From Vibrio sp. S9_S30 (GTDB taxonomy: Bacteria > Pseudomonadota > Gammaproteobacteria > Enterobacterales > Vibrionaceae), in NCBI RefSeq assembly GCF_014694455.1, contig NZ_JAAUWT010000006.1, forward strand, positions 1 to 64,000: a stretch of 64,000 nucleotides of DNA. The letters run 5' to 3'. The translations under genes were made by a program, and so were the position numbers. Of this stretch, positions 37,370 through 46,043 are shown piece after piece. The notes under the pieces were generated by a model. That model saw only the letters and a program-made list of their open reading frames with translations. It was not told the DNA's origin and did no database searches. Within the stretch, counting starts at the first letter, position 1, and each line of letters begins with the position of its first letter.

Positions 37370-37752
37370 TGGCTGCCTGTGCGGCAGTGAACGCTATTTT
37401 TCAATTCTGCCCGTTGGTATTTCATTTCTAAGCTGCCTGTGCGGCAGTGAACTCAGCACATCTTGGCACAACTACCCAATTGCATTTCTAAGCTGCCTGT
37501 GCGGCAGTGAACAAGAGGAAAGAGATATGAAGGTGGGTGAAAAATTTCTAAGCTGCCTGTGCGGCAGTGAACCATCCAATTTACACAGCGCCGATTGCGG
37601 TTAATTTCTAAGCTGCCTGTGCGGCAGTGAACCTAAAGAGTATTCAGTTAAGGTTTACATTGAATTTCTAAGCTGCCTGTGCGGCAGTGAACTTGAGCGC
37701 ACAAGGCAATCATTGATATCCCAATTTCTAAGCTGCCTGTGCGGCAGTGAAC
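37365..37752 (-). CRISPR. Type I-F CRISPR array, six spacers, no cas genes nearby
   Basis: Six identical 28-bp repeats at 37425, 37485, 37545, 37605, 37665 and 37725, spaced exactly 60 bp apart with 32-bp spacers. A seventh, degenerate repeat at 37365-37392 keeps only the last 21 bp on the plus strand. On the minus strand the repeat begins GTTCACTGCCGCACAGGC and ends TTAGAAA, matching the subtype I-F consensus with its 5-bp hairpin (CTGCC/GGCAG). The degenerate end marks the leader-distal side, so transcription would run leftward from a leader beyond 37752. No cas1, cas2-3 or csy gene is in the window. Spacers are all different and none matches elsewhere in the window by eye. Confidence 0.97.
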
Positions 37753-38407
37753 GGTGAATATTGCCGAAAAATGCCAGAAACAACAAGCACTAAAGTGCAA
37801 AAATCCAGTTTTGACCATATAAAAATGCGATCTATTTAACTGTTTGCTTTTAATGTTATTTTTTGTTTGGTTAAAAAATAGGGGGAGTTAACGGTGGCTC
37901 TTGTCTATCCCGCTTATATACGGTGTGATTGCGTTGCTGGGGAGATACTTTGCCCCTAATGGGGGCGGGCAGCCCAATGGAGCGAGGTACTAAAGATGAG
38001 AGGTAAACACTTCACCTGTGTGGCGGGCGATCCATTGCCGTTTTTCTAACGGCTATTTTAATACGGGCAAAATACCAATTAGGCTGAAAAGCGAGCCGTT
38101 ATTGTTTTGTTCAATGTGTGATCTTGATCTTCAAATGCAGCGGAAATGTGATGATTTCGGCCGCGGGGAGAGGCGATCAAAAATGAGATTCCGACAAGTG
38201 CGTGTCAATGGTGAGAATGATGAACTGAGCTCATATCAATCCACAGATTTTGTTAACATACTAAACAATAAAGTATCACGGCTATGTTAAATATATAGGT
38301 GAATAGGTGAATAGGTGATTGGGTCAGTAGAGCCTAAGCCTATACCTATGATGTGATGGCAGATATGACTGCCTCATAAATGTTGAGCAACGGGCTAAGT
38401 TGGCAAA
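37753..38407. other. CRISPR leader side and gap, no gene supported
   Basis: The first ~130 bp next to the array are A+T-rich, as expected of a leader, and contain the dyad GCACTAAAGTGC (about 37787-37798). Further right are a G-rich stretch with a GCCCC/GGGGC pair near 37951-37966 and an 8-bp triple repeat. An open frame at 38018-38290 has no recognisable domain or ribosome site and is not called. Confidence 0.55.
38295..38318. repeat. 8-bp tandem repeat, three copies
   Basis: Unit ataggtga three times in the gap before the EAL gene. Confidence 0.85.
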
Positions 38408-39967
38408 ATGAAATCGAATTCAAGGGAGAAGCGCCTTGTCTTAAAAGCTTTCGCGATAGCATCTGCGATCTCTCTTTTAAGTTATTTTTCAATACAAGGT
38501 ACAGTTAGTTACTATTTATGGTTGGAACAAAATGACGATGCAGACAATGTGCTCGAAACCATCGACAATGTTCACAGCGAGGTGATTGATGTTTTAACAC
38601 GCCTCAATCGTCTCAATCTGCGTACGTGTTCTGAAGAACATAATCTATTGATGCGCAAGTTGCTGTTCACTTCTGATTACATCAAAGATATTGGCTATCT
38701 AGAAAAGCAGACATTGTTTTGCACTACTGGAAAAGGAAAATTATTACCCCCTTTTATTGGGGGAGCTGAGCCTTACCTTGAAACAAGAACGGGCTTTAAG
38801 TTTTGGCGACACGTTAAGCTGATTATTCTAGATAATAAGTACGATTCTTTGGTGATTCGAAAAGGCAATTACAATGTCGTGCTGGATGAAGGTGCACTGC
38901 ACGAGTTGATTGAAGACTCATTCTTATGGGAACTGGTGTATCTACAAGATAACGAGTCAGTTCACTTTGATGGTTTGGAAGGGTTGTACGACAAGCCCTT
39001 GCCAAATGTTATCGATTTTTTAGAAGGGGGCAGCAGCAACGTTGTTAAACGCTGTGATAACGTGAGTCAGTTTTGTTTAGCACTTCAGCTTAACCCTAAT
39101 GAAAAAACCGATAGCGATACCGTGGTGCTGAACGTGTTTACCATCGCCACCAGTCTATTAATTGGGTTGTTTGCTTACATGATTAGTTCTAAGTGGCTTC
39201 GATACCTTTTTTCTAACCTGTATCGCATTCGAAAAGCCATCAAACAAGACGGCTTTCACTGCGTTTATCAGCCTATTGTCGATCTTCATACCAACAAGGT
39301 GATTGGCGTGGAAATGCTGGCTCGCTTTATTGACCGTCAGGGCTGTATCTACCCCGCAGAGTTTATCCCGATCATTATTCAATCTGGGCAAACTTGGAAG
39401 TTTACTCAGAATATGATGAAGAAATCGATTTCTGAGCTTCATCATATCGAAGGGCTTTCGCCGGATTTCAAATTGAATGTGAACATCTTTTCAACCGATG
39501 TAAACCAGAAGTCGATTTTAGAGCTTACAACGCAGGAAGGTGAGTATCGTTTTAAGGGTGTTTTAGTGCTTGAAGTTACGGAAAGTGAGGAGCTAGAGGA
39601 CAGTTCTGCGCTGCACAAGCTTCGTGTACTACGAGACAACGGTATGCAAATTGCCATTGACGATTTCGGAACAGGTTATTCCAACCTGCACCAGTTGCGT
39701 AAGATGAATGCGCATTGCCTAAAGATAGACCGAAGCTTCATTCAGGAAATGGAAGATGCTTCCATTCGTTCATCACTGATTGAGCATATTGTGGCAATAG
39801 CCAAACAGGAAAATTTGGTGTTGGTCGCTGAGGGGATTGAAAACACCATACAGCATCGGATTCTTAAAGAGATGGGTGTGGAATATGGTCAAGGCTGGGC
39901 ATTTTCAAAAGAACTGCCATTAGCCGAATTGATTGAATATTTGAACATGGAAGCTTCTCAAACATGA
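38408..39967 (+). CDS. CSS-motif EAL c-di-GMP phosphodiesterase
   Basis: 519 residues. A membrane span at ~14-34 is followed by a periplasmic CSS-type domain with cysteines 74 (TCSEE) and 105 (FCTT), a second span at ~243-263 and a cytoplasmic EAL domain. Catalytic-type motifs are present: EML at 302-304 for EAL, NVNIFS, LEVTESEE, DDFGTGYS at 418-425, KIDRSF and VAEGIEN. This suggests an active enzyme that hydrolyses c-di-GMP. In the PdeC family a disulfide between the CSS cysteines controls activity. No GGDEF domain. The ribosome site is weak. It is monocistronic and unrelated to the T6SS genes except by position. Confidence 0.9.
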   Translation: MKSNSREKRLVLKAFAIASAISLLSYFSIQGTVSYYLWLEQNDDADNVLETIDNVHSEVIDVLTRLNRLNLRTCSEEHNLLMRKLLFTSDYIKDIGYLEKQTLFCTTGKGKLLPPFIGGAEPYLETRTGFKFWRHVKLIILDNKYDSLVIRKGNYNVVLDEGALHELIEDSFLWELVYLQDNESVHFDGLEGLYDKPLPNVIDFLEGGSSNVVKRCDNVSQFCLALQLNPNEKTDSDTVVLNVFTIATSLLIGLFAYMISSKWLRYLFSNLYRIRKAIKQDGFHCVYQPIVDLHTNKVIGVEMLARFIDRQGCIYPAEFIPIIIQSGQTWKFTQNMMKKSISELHHIEGLSPDFKLNVNIFSTDVNQKSILELTTQEGEYRFKGVLVLEVTESEELEDSSALHKLRVLRDNGMQIAIDDFGTGYSNLHQLRKMNAHCLKIDRSFIQEMEDASIRSSLIEHIVAIAKQENLVLVAEGIENTIQHRILKEMGVEYGQGWAFSKELPLAELIEYLNMEASQT

Positions 39968-39975
39968 TTCAACAA

Positions 39976-40044
39976 TTTTCACCTCAACTTCAACCTCAAC
40001 CTCAACCTCAACTTTAACCTCAGCTTCAACTTTAACCTCAGCTT
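39976..40044. repeat. Hexanucleotide-type repeat (cctcaa and variants)
   Basis: Runs of cctcaa, cctcaactt and ctcagctt begin right after the EAL stop. On the minus strand they encode alternating E-V/K-V residues at the end of a broken reading frame. Confidence 0.8.
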
Positions 40045-40063
40045 TGTCGTAGAAAGCTGAGGT
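40035..40063. terminator. 11-bp stem hairpin downstream of the EAL gene
   Basis: ACCTCAGCTTT / AAAGCTGAGGT with a 7-nt loop. No T-run follows on the plus strand, so termination is uncertain; it may have grown out of the adjoining repeat. Confidence 0.4.
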
Positions 40064-40419
40064 CAGCTGCACTTTAAAAGCGCAATCGCTATTTTTGCGC
40101 GCAAGGCTAGCCATTCGAGCTTCTAACGGTGGTAGGTAAGCCATGACGTTTCTGCCGCCTATAACCCCCCCATAGGTGTATCACCATAGCATTCGCTTCG
40201 ATCTGTGAGGTGGTTGCCGATTTCGCTTCCACCGCTATCGAACTTTGCTTCCCATCAATAACCTCTTCAAATTTAAGGCGACTTGCTTTCAGAGACGTTT
40301 CGGTATGTTCTACAGAAAATGGGCGCTTCAGTGTCCTATCCGTCGCTTTCTCCCCATGCTGATGACCTTCTCTTTTATTGGCGACATAGACAGTGTTTGG
40401 GTTATCTCGGTGTAATGGG

Positions 40420-40551
40420 TTATTTCATCGCCAGAAAGAATACATTGGGATGTGACGTTATTAAATAATTGCTGAGGATGGCCGTGTAATACAGTTGTCG
40501 ATCTTTACGATATTCTGGGATGCTTTTCCAAAAATAGGTACGGATTGGCAT
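40420..40551 (-). pseudogene. Short protein-like frame upstream of the remnant
   Basis: 43 codons (MPIRTYFWKSIPEYRKDRQL..., ending NVFFLAMK). Its stop overlaps the start of the remnant frame at 40424. It may be the N-terminal part of the same decayed gene, separated by a frameshift, or a separate tiny gene. No ribosome site is evident. Confidence 0.3.
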
Positions 40552-41830
40552 CCGTGTATTTTATTGGGCTGTAAATATTACCGTCTTTCTGAATGTTTCT
40601 TCATTCATATGTTGTTTTATTTACTAAAGCTTGAGCCGTTATGAGTAAATACTGGGAAGCTAAATAGTGCGATTAATTCAGATGTTAATCACTTAATTCT
40701 CATCTTGTTTCCTTATTTAGTGGATGATCATCATATTTTTTATCTCTCATTTTTTTAAGAACAACAATAGAAGTCAATTGGAGATAGAGACGGAGTCTAT
40801 ATAGCCTTGATTCTATGCGGCTATCATTTGTCTGTTCTTGGTTCTATATTTCCATGTTTAATAAATGAAAATTGCGACGTAATATGCGGATTAATGTGAT
40901 TAATATGTATGATATTAGTAATATTTATGAGGAAAGTCATAAAAAAAAAGATAGGGAGTAAAACATGAATGTAATAGTTTACATTCTTAAAAATATGATA
41001 GAACGATGAAATTTCATAGCATAATATGATATTGGTCTAATTTCAATAAAAGCTAACAATTTCAATAACTAATGGTTTTTTTAGTGTGATTTAAAAGCGA
41101 TACGCGCAAAATTTAAACAGATTTGTCGGGCTTTCCTTTTATGATTATTCGTATAGTAATAGGCTGTATTTTTATTAATATTTTGAGCTTTTAAGTAAAT
41201 AAAATAAATAAATCCATAAAATACAATAAGTTAAGGTCATTATTTTCTTTTTGTTATAAAGAGGAATAGGTCTGCTTGACAAAAATATGTGATTCGTATT
41301 CCGCCTATTTTTAATGCTGGTCATTATTATGTGATGGTGATCTCATCAAATTAACGAGTGACGATTTTCTTATGTACTTAGATTTAAATTTAGATAATTT
41401 AAATAAGGATTTAATTTATAAATTTAATGAAAGGAGGTGTGGTTAAATTTTAATAGTGTTTTCTTTAAGTGATTAATCAATGGATTTAAGTATCAATTAT
41501 ATTCTTTTAGTTTAACTTGTTAGGGGTGAGCTTTAGGTCTTTTTGTTACTTTTTCTATATTAACACTCACTATAAATCAGTAATAAATCACTTAAGCATT
41601 GATATTCTTAAGGCGTTTTTATGTCTGAAATTCTCTATTTATATTCAGAGCGCTTTATTTTAAGCAAACGTCTACCACTGAGGTATCAACGCATTATGTG
41701 ATTATCAAGGCATGATTTAAGTCGGTAACTAAGTTATCTGAGCCAGCTTCGCTAAGAGGTTGGCGACCTAAATCTTGTCCAGACGCTCGAAAGAGCACAA
41801 TCAATTAGACAATTAATTAGAAGGTAATTA
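40552..41830. other. Long AT-rich gap, no gene supported
   Basis: 1.28 kb of very A+T-rich sequence. A good Shine-Dalgarno-like AGGAGGTG occurs near 41435, but no start codon and open frame follow it. Nothing else is supportable. The last ~60 bp contain the leader of the protease gene. Confidence 0.5.
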
Positions 41831-42832
41831 ATGATGAAAGGTAAAATGCAATTGCTTACCGCTTTAGTTTTAGGAGCTCTGGGGGGATCACAAGCTTACG
41901 CAGCAGAAGATGTCGCACAACCAAGGATTATTGGGGGCAAAGAAGTGGCGTCTCATTCAACGGTGCCTTATCAAGTTGCGCTAACCAGCAAGGGCAGAAT
42001 GTTTTGTGGTGGAACATTGATCGCGCCAGATTGGGTACTGACTGCAGCACACTGTTTAGCTAAAAAGACACCAGAGCAAATACAAATTCGAGTTGGTGTA
42101 ACTGACTTGCGTACGGATCAGGGGGAGACTCACAACGTATCCAACATTTATGCACATGAGGGTTATACTGACGCACCCAAAACGGGATACGACATTGGCT
42201 TAATAAAACTCTCTACACCTGTGAACTCTAAATACCAAGTAGCGAAATTGCCGACTTCTGAGTTGAAGTCACAATTCGCTTCACCTGGCAGTATCCTGAA
42301 AGCATCTGGTTGGGGGCAATATGATCGTTCAATTAGGAAATCTAGTCCTGTTATGAGAGAGGGAGACATGAAGGTAGTCACTTATGATGAGTGTAATGCA
42401 TTCCTTGCTAACTATGGTACTCCTGGGAAGGACATTTCAAGCGACCATTTATGTGCTATCGACGTGAATGCATCGGTATGCAGCGGTGACAGTGGTGGTC
42501 CGTTTGCTAAACAATCGGATAACAATTTTTATGTATTTGGGGTGGTAGCTTGGGGTCCAAGAGAATGCTTTGGTATACAAGCATTTACTGATGTAACGAC
42601 ATATCTCCCATGGATCAATAAGATATCGGGGATCTCTCCAGATGGGGGGGTAACAACACCGCCAGCGGATGCGTGTACAGGCGTGGCTGATTGGGATCTT
42701 TACAAGGTGTACAATCAAGGTGAGAACGTGATTTCAGAAGGTTCTATGTTTGAGGCTAACGAGACTAACTGGGGTGTGAATCCATTCAGTGATCACTGGA
42801 ATTTCTGGAGCTTAGTCAAAACTTGTAACTAG
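41831..42832 (+). CDS. Secreted chymotrypsin-fold serine protease with C-terminal CBM
   Basis: 333 residues. A signal peptide (MQLLTALVLGALGGSQAYA) precedes a short propeptide and the activation site R32-IIGG. The S1 triad is complete: His74 (TAAHC), Asp121 (DIGLIKL), Ser221 (GDSGGP). The residue six before the serine, which shapes S1 specificity, is Ser215 rather than Asp, so a chymotrypsin- or elastase-like preference is more likely than trypsin-like. After a Pro/Thr linker (~275-280) comes a ~50-residue module (ACTGVADWDLYKVYNQGENV ... WNFWSLVKTCN) resembling chitin-binding CBM5/12-type domains. AGAAGGT lies before the ATG. Probably digests host or detritus protein. Confidence 0.9.
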   Translation: MMKGKMQLLTALVLGALGGSQAYAAEDVAQPRIIGGKEVASHSTVPYQVALTSKGRMFCGGTLIAPDWVLTAAHCLAKKTPEQIQIRVGVTDLRTDQGETHNVSNIYAHEGYTDAPKTGYDIGLIKLSTPVNSKYQVAKLPTSELKSQFASPGSILKASGWGQYDRSIRKSSPVMREGDMKVVTYDECNAFLANYGTPGKDISSDHLCAIDVNASVCSGDSGGPFAKQSDNNFYVFGVVAWGPRECFGIQAFTDVTTYLPWINKISGISPDGGVTTPPADACTGVADWDLYKVYNQGENVISEGSMFEANETNWGVNPFSDHWNFWSLVKTCN

Positions 42833-42898
42833 GTCGCCTTAGCTCTTACATACGCAAGCGAGACAGTTTATGTTTAAGGCTTGCGGATCTTTACGTTA

Positions 42899-42922
42899 TC
42901 GGCTTCTTCGGAAGCCGATTTT
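42899..42922 (+). terminator. Rho-independent terminator of the protease gene
   Basis: Stem TCGGCTTC / GAAGCCGA closed by a TTCG tetraloop and followed by TTTTC. Confidence 0.88.
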
Positions 42923-42931
42923 CATTATAAT

Positions 42932-43023
42932 CTTAAGTTCATATTTAAAATAACCTTAAGTTCATATTTAAAATAACCTTAAGTTCATATTTAAAATAAC
43001 CTTAAGTTCATATTTAAAATAAG
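42932..43023. repeat. 23-bp tandem repeat, four copies
   Basis: Unit cttaagttcatatttaaaat plus aac, four near-perfect copies directly after the protease terminator. The gap 42833-43273 otherwise contains no gene. Confidence 0.95.
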
Positions 43024-43230
43024 CTAAAGGGCATTCAATCAAACTTGGTGCTCAGGTAAAAATGGCTTAGGTATGCAACGAGAAAATGCCGCAGAGTGGC
43101 GAAAATGTAGGTGTGTCTTTTTTACACGTTCTTTGCGAATAAAAACGGCAACTCTACATGGTTGAGGGCATGAAAGGTAGGTTTGAAGCACGAAAAGCAT
43201 GAAGGGGCGTTTGAGCCTATGACCCCAAAA

Positions 43231-43258
43231 AAATAGCCAGAATCATCTGGCTATTTTT
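43231..43258 (-). terminator. Bidirectional terminator of the cold-shock gene
   Basis: Stem AAATAGCCAGA / TCTGGCTATTT with a 4-nt loop, flanked by an A-run on the left and a T-run on the right, so it can act on both strands. Confidence 0.85.
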
Positions 43259-43273
43259 TATAAATCCAACGCA

Positions 43274-43483
43274 TTAAAGAACAGAAATCTCTTCTGCTTG
43301 AGGACCTTTATTTCCCTGAGTGACTTTGAATTCGACCTTCTGACCTTCTACTAAGGTGCGGAAGCCGTCACCTGTAATTGCTGAGAAATGCGCAAATACG
43401 TCGGGTCCATTTTCTTGCTGAATAAAACCAAAGCCTTTAGATTCGTTGAACCATTTTACGCTACCCACTACTTTTTCTGACAT
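43274..43483 (-). CDS. CspA-family cold-shock protein
   Basis: 69 residues, the standard length. RNP1 is KGFGFIQ and RNP2 is DVFAHFS; the start [13 protein letters not shown] is typical. A single OB-fold that binds RNA and single-stranded DNA and acts as an RNA chaperone. AGGA lies 7 nt before ATG. Whether it is cold-induced or constitutive cannot be told from the sequence. Monocistronic, with its own terminator. Confidence 0.95.
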   Translation of the reverse strand: MSEKVVGSVKWFNESKGFGFIQQENGPDVFAHFSAITGDGFRTLVEGQKVEFKVTQGNKGPQAEEISVL

Positions 43484-43848
43484 GATGTTTTCCTAGTTAA
43501 AAGATTCGTTTATGTGTGGTTGAATAGGAAATTACCATAAAAAAGAAAGGTAGCAAGGGACAAAATCACATTAACGCGTATTACTGCTTGAAATATTTTA
43601 GTGATAATTTGCTTTATATTTATTTGCTCCAAAAAGAGCAATGGCTTTTACACAAAAGACATTATTTTTTGGAATGCAGGTTGAGGTTGCTCAGGTATTG
43701 GGCAAGTCGCTTTTTTTTGGTCGTGTGTATGAGAACGCGCATTAAGTCGATGTGGTTTTACACCCGTATGCATTGAGGCGAATCCGGCGAGTTGGTAGGG
43801 GATGTTCTGCTCTGAAATAAGCAGCCCAAAAGGGTACACACGTACCCT
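43484..43848. other. Gap between the cold-shock and rhodanese genes
   Basis: Holds the csp promoter side and a hairpin (AAGGGTAC / GTACCCTT, 43830-43849) downstream of the rhodanese gene. A 62-codon open frame at 43588-43776 has no ribosome site or domain and is not called. Confidence 0.5.
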
Positions 43849-43946
43849 TATAGCTTTATAGCTTTATAGCTTTATAGCTTTATAGCTTTATAGATTTATA
43901 GATTTATAGATTTATAGATTTATAGATTTATAGATTTATAGCTTTA
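43849..43946. repeat. 8-bp tandem repeat, about twelve copies
   Basis: Unit tatagctt, switching to tatagatt in the middle copies and back again. It ends at the stop codon of the rhodanese gene (43944-43946), so the array abuts the coding end. Confidence 0.95.
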
Positions 43947-44339
43947 TGGCTGAGTAAGAGTAAACCCTTCATCCACCCAACCTGTTACGCCTCCAATCAT
44001 TTTCTTGACTGGTCTTCCTAATTTGGCGAGTCGAATGGCTGCCTTTTCCGTCGCGTTACAGTGTGGTCCGGCGCAATAGACAATGAATAACGTATCTTCT
44101 GGATACTCTAATAGGGTTTTTGGGTTAATGCGCGAGTGAGGTAAATTGATGGCGCCACTTATATAGCCAGTGTCGAAAACCGATTCACCGCGCACATCAA
44201 GCAGTACAAAATCTTGTCGGCTGTTGGTTAAGGCGTGGTGCACATCCCAACAATCTGTTTCGAACCTTAATAGCGACTCGAAATGCGCTAGGGCGTCTTT
44301 GCTTGGTGCTGCTGGTGTTCTTGTGACCGCTGATGACAT
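43944..44339 (-). CDS. Rhodanese-like sulfurtransferase
   Basis: 131 residues from the ATG at 44339 (AAGGAG 6 nt upstream); an open extension to 44390 lacks a ribosome site. One rhodanese domain: FVLLDVRGESVFDTGYISGA, and the active loop FIVYCAGPHCNAT with the catalytic cysteine, then KMIGGVTGWVDEG. It moves sulfane sulfur between donors and acceptors such as cyanide, thioredoxin or glutathione. It is divergent from the GlxA/FtrA-type regulator; this pairing is common in proteobacteria and suggests that regulator controls it. Confidence 0.9.
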   Translation of the reverse strand: MSSAVTRTPAAPSKDALAHFESLLRFETDCWDVHHALTNSRQDFVLLDVRGESVFDTGYISGAINLPHSRINPKTLLEYPEDTLFIVYCAGPHCNATEKAAIRLAKLGRPVKKMIGGVTGWVDEGFTLTQP

Positions 44340-44521
44340 AAGCCTCTCCTTTTTTATTGGTTGTTTCCAGTGTGTCAAGGTCGTCATCATTGTGAGTTGC
44401 TTTCCGTTGGCTTACTATTGGCTTGTAAGTCATAGTTCGATAATTTCCAGCCAAAATGATATTTAACCTAATCTCTTATCCCGAGTTCAGGTTATTTAAC
44501 CCAAAAATAGGGGAGTAAAGG

Positions 44522-45469
44522 ATGCGGAAGGGTATACGTGTTGCGATATTAAGTTATCCCAATGTGGCGTTGTTTGAACTGGCGTGTGCGGTTGAGTTGT
44601 TTGGTTTGCCAAGGCCGGATTTCGATGACTGGTATCAATGTGATGTTGTGTCATTTGAGCCTGAGCCATTTGCTTCTACGGCTGGATTACTTCTTCATGC
44701 CAAGCAGGTGGGCAGCTTGCAAGACTACGATATGTTGGTGGTGCCAAGTTGGCCTGTACATGGTGTGGCGATCCCACCCATTTTAAAGGCCTCTGTTGTC
44801 GAGTGTCATCAAGCGGGAAAGCGCTTGGTCTCTTTCTGTTCTGGTGCTTTTTTATTGGCGGAGTTAGGCGTATTGAATGGACGGAATACGACAACGCATT
44901 GGCGATATGCCGACGTATTCCAGCAACGTTTCAAGCATCTTCATTATATTGACGATGTGTTGTACGTATACGATGGGCACATCGGGTGTTCCGCTGGAAG
45001 CGCATCGGCGATTGACCTTGGGCTAGAAATTATTCGGCGGGACTATGGTTACGCCATTGCGAATCAAGTGGCGAGAAGGTTGGTGGTATCGGCTCATCGG
45101 TTGGGAGGGCAATCCCAGTTTGTGGAAACCCCTATTTTGGCCGTTCCCAATCAGTTTTCGCAAGCCATAGACTGGGCGCTTTCACATCTAAATGAACATA
45201 TTGAGATCGATGATCTCGCATCACGCGCTAGCATGTCGCGTCGAACATTCGACCGTAAATTTCGTACCAGTTTTCATTTAAGCCCTAAATCGTGGCTTAC
45301 GCGGCAACGGCTTGAGAAAGCCAAAGCGTTATTGGAAAACGAAAGCTATAGTGTCGAGAAAGTCGCAGAGCTTAGTGGGTTTGAAAATGCCATTACCATG
45401 CGTCACCATTTTAGAAAGCAGCTCAGCATTTCCCCGAATCAATATCGGAGCCAGTTTTTCGCTCCCTAA
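44522..45469 (+). CDS. GlxA/FtrA-type AraC-family regulator
   Basis: 315 residues. The N-terminal ~180 residues form a DJ-1/PfpI-like domain (RVAILSYPNVALFELACAVE, LVSFCSGAFLLAELGVLNG, HIGCSAGSASAIDL). The C-terminal ~100 residues are a double helix-turn-helix of the AraC type (IDDLASRASMSRRTFDRKF, VEKVAELSGFENAITMRHHF). GGGAG lies 6 nt before ATG. Divergent from the rhodanese gene by 182 bp, so it probably governs that gene and itself. It resembles FtrA, but the exact orthology cannot be checked here. Confidence 0.88.
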   Translation: MRKGIRVAILSYPNVALFELACAVELFGLPRPDFDDWYQCDVVSFEPEPFASTAGLLLHAKQVGSLQDYDMLVVPSWPVHGVAIPPILKASVVECHQAGKRLVSFCSGAFLLAELGVLNGRNTTTHWRYADVFQQRFKHLHYIDDVLYVYDGHIGCSAGSASAIDLGLEIIRRDYGYAIANQVARRLVVSAHRLGGQSQFVETPILAVPNQFSQAIDWALSHLNEHIEIDDLASRASMSRRTFDRKFRTSFHLSPKSWLTRQRLEKAKALLENESYSVEKVAELSGFENAITMRHHFRKQLSISPNQYRSQFFAP

Positions 45470-46043
45470 TATTTTTATTACATTCAATATGATACTTGGC
45501 GTGTATCTTGAGGAAGTAAAATCGTATTTGCTTCTTTCTATGGGTAATCATGTTGAGAGGATGTTATATGAATTCTTTTCCGAGTAGGCGGCAGCCGGAA
45601 GGGAGCCTTTATTGCGGGGTCCATGGTCAATCTCGCAGACAGCACCAACGTGATTGAGCTAGCGCGAACGTTCTATCGCGAACGTTCTATCGCGAACGTT
45701 CTATCGCGAACGTTCTATCGCGAACGTTCTATCGCGAACGTTCTATCGCGAACGTTCTATCGCGAACGTTCTGTACAGTAACGGGGAGTCTTGCAAAAGG
45801 TACGAACCCAGAATATCTGGCATATTCCAAATGGCCTTAGAGTGGTCGGTATTTAGTCAAATTCCCTTTCTCCCCCGTATTTTTTATCTATTTATATCAA
45901 AATGATATGCCCCATTTTTGATTTATGTACTCCTTGTCTAAGCAGCTAAATTGTATAGCTTCTATACTTTTTGAACATGAAGTCACTTTAAAAGAGCACA
46001 TGGAGCACGTTAGCGCTTTATGTCAATTAGAGAGATAAGAATA
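45470..46043. other. Gap holding a 14-bp repeat array, no gene called
   Basis: Contains a short protein-like stretch on the plus strand around 45585-45670 (SRKGAFIAGS, NLADSTNVIELA) that runs straight into the 14-bp array, then an A+T-rich stretch before the solute-binding gene. The stretch could be the relic of a larger gene. No ribosome site or full domain. Confidence 0.45.
45663..45774. repeat. 14-bp tandem repeat, eight copies
   Basis: Unit cgcgaacgttctat, seven identical copies and one ending in gt. The unit contains the palindromes tcgcga (across the join) and aacgtt. Confidence 0.97.

Larger units (their letters stand above)
39920..40424 (-). pseudogene. Frameshifted remnant of an unidentified protein gene
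   Basis: On the minus strand one frame (40424 to 40107) has no start codon but reads like real protein: NPLHRDNPNTVYVANKREG, then KFEEVIDGKQSSIAVEAKS and SQIEANAMVIHLWGG. At a run of seven C (40165-40171) the protein-like signal moves to another frame: VIGGRNVMAYLPPLEARM, SLARKNSDCAFKVQLTSAFY. It then runs into the hexanucleotide repeat and overlaps the EAL gene end antisense. One base gained or lost in the C-run would rejoin the halves. I do not recognise the family. It could be a prophage or effector relic. Confidence 0.42.

Noticed and set aside
37272-37604. 110-codon plus-strand frame through the CRISPR array
   Set aside because: The repeated CLCGSE peptide is just the translation of the CRISPR repeats, since the 60-bp period keeps the frame.
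37950-37990. G-rich paired segment upstream of the EAL gene considered as a c-di-GMP riboswitch
   Set aside because: The conserved GEMM-I core sequences are not present, and the segment lies ~400 bp before the gene.
38018-38290. 90-codon plus-strand frame right of the CRISPR leader
   Set aside because: No ribosome site, no domain and unnatural composition.
41431-41460. Strong Shine-Dalgarno-like AGGAGGTG
   Set aside because: No start codon and open frame follow at a workable distance; probably chance.
45663-45774. 14-bp array considered as a CRISPR array or iteron origin
   Set aside because: No spacers between units, and no replication-initiator gene or DnaA boxes nearby.
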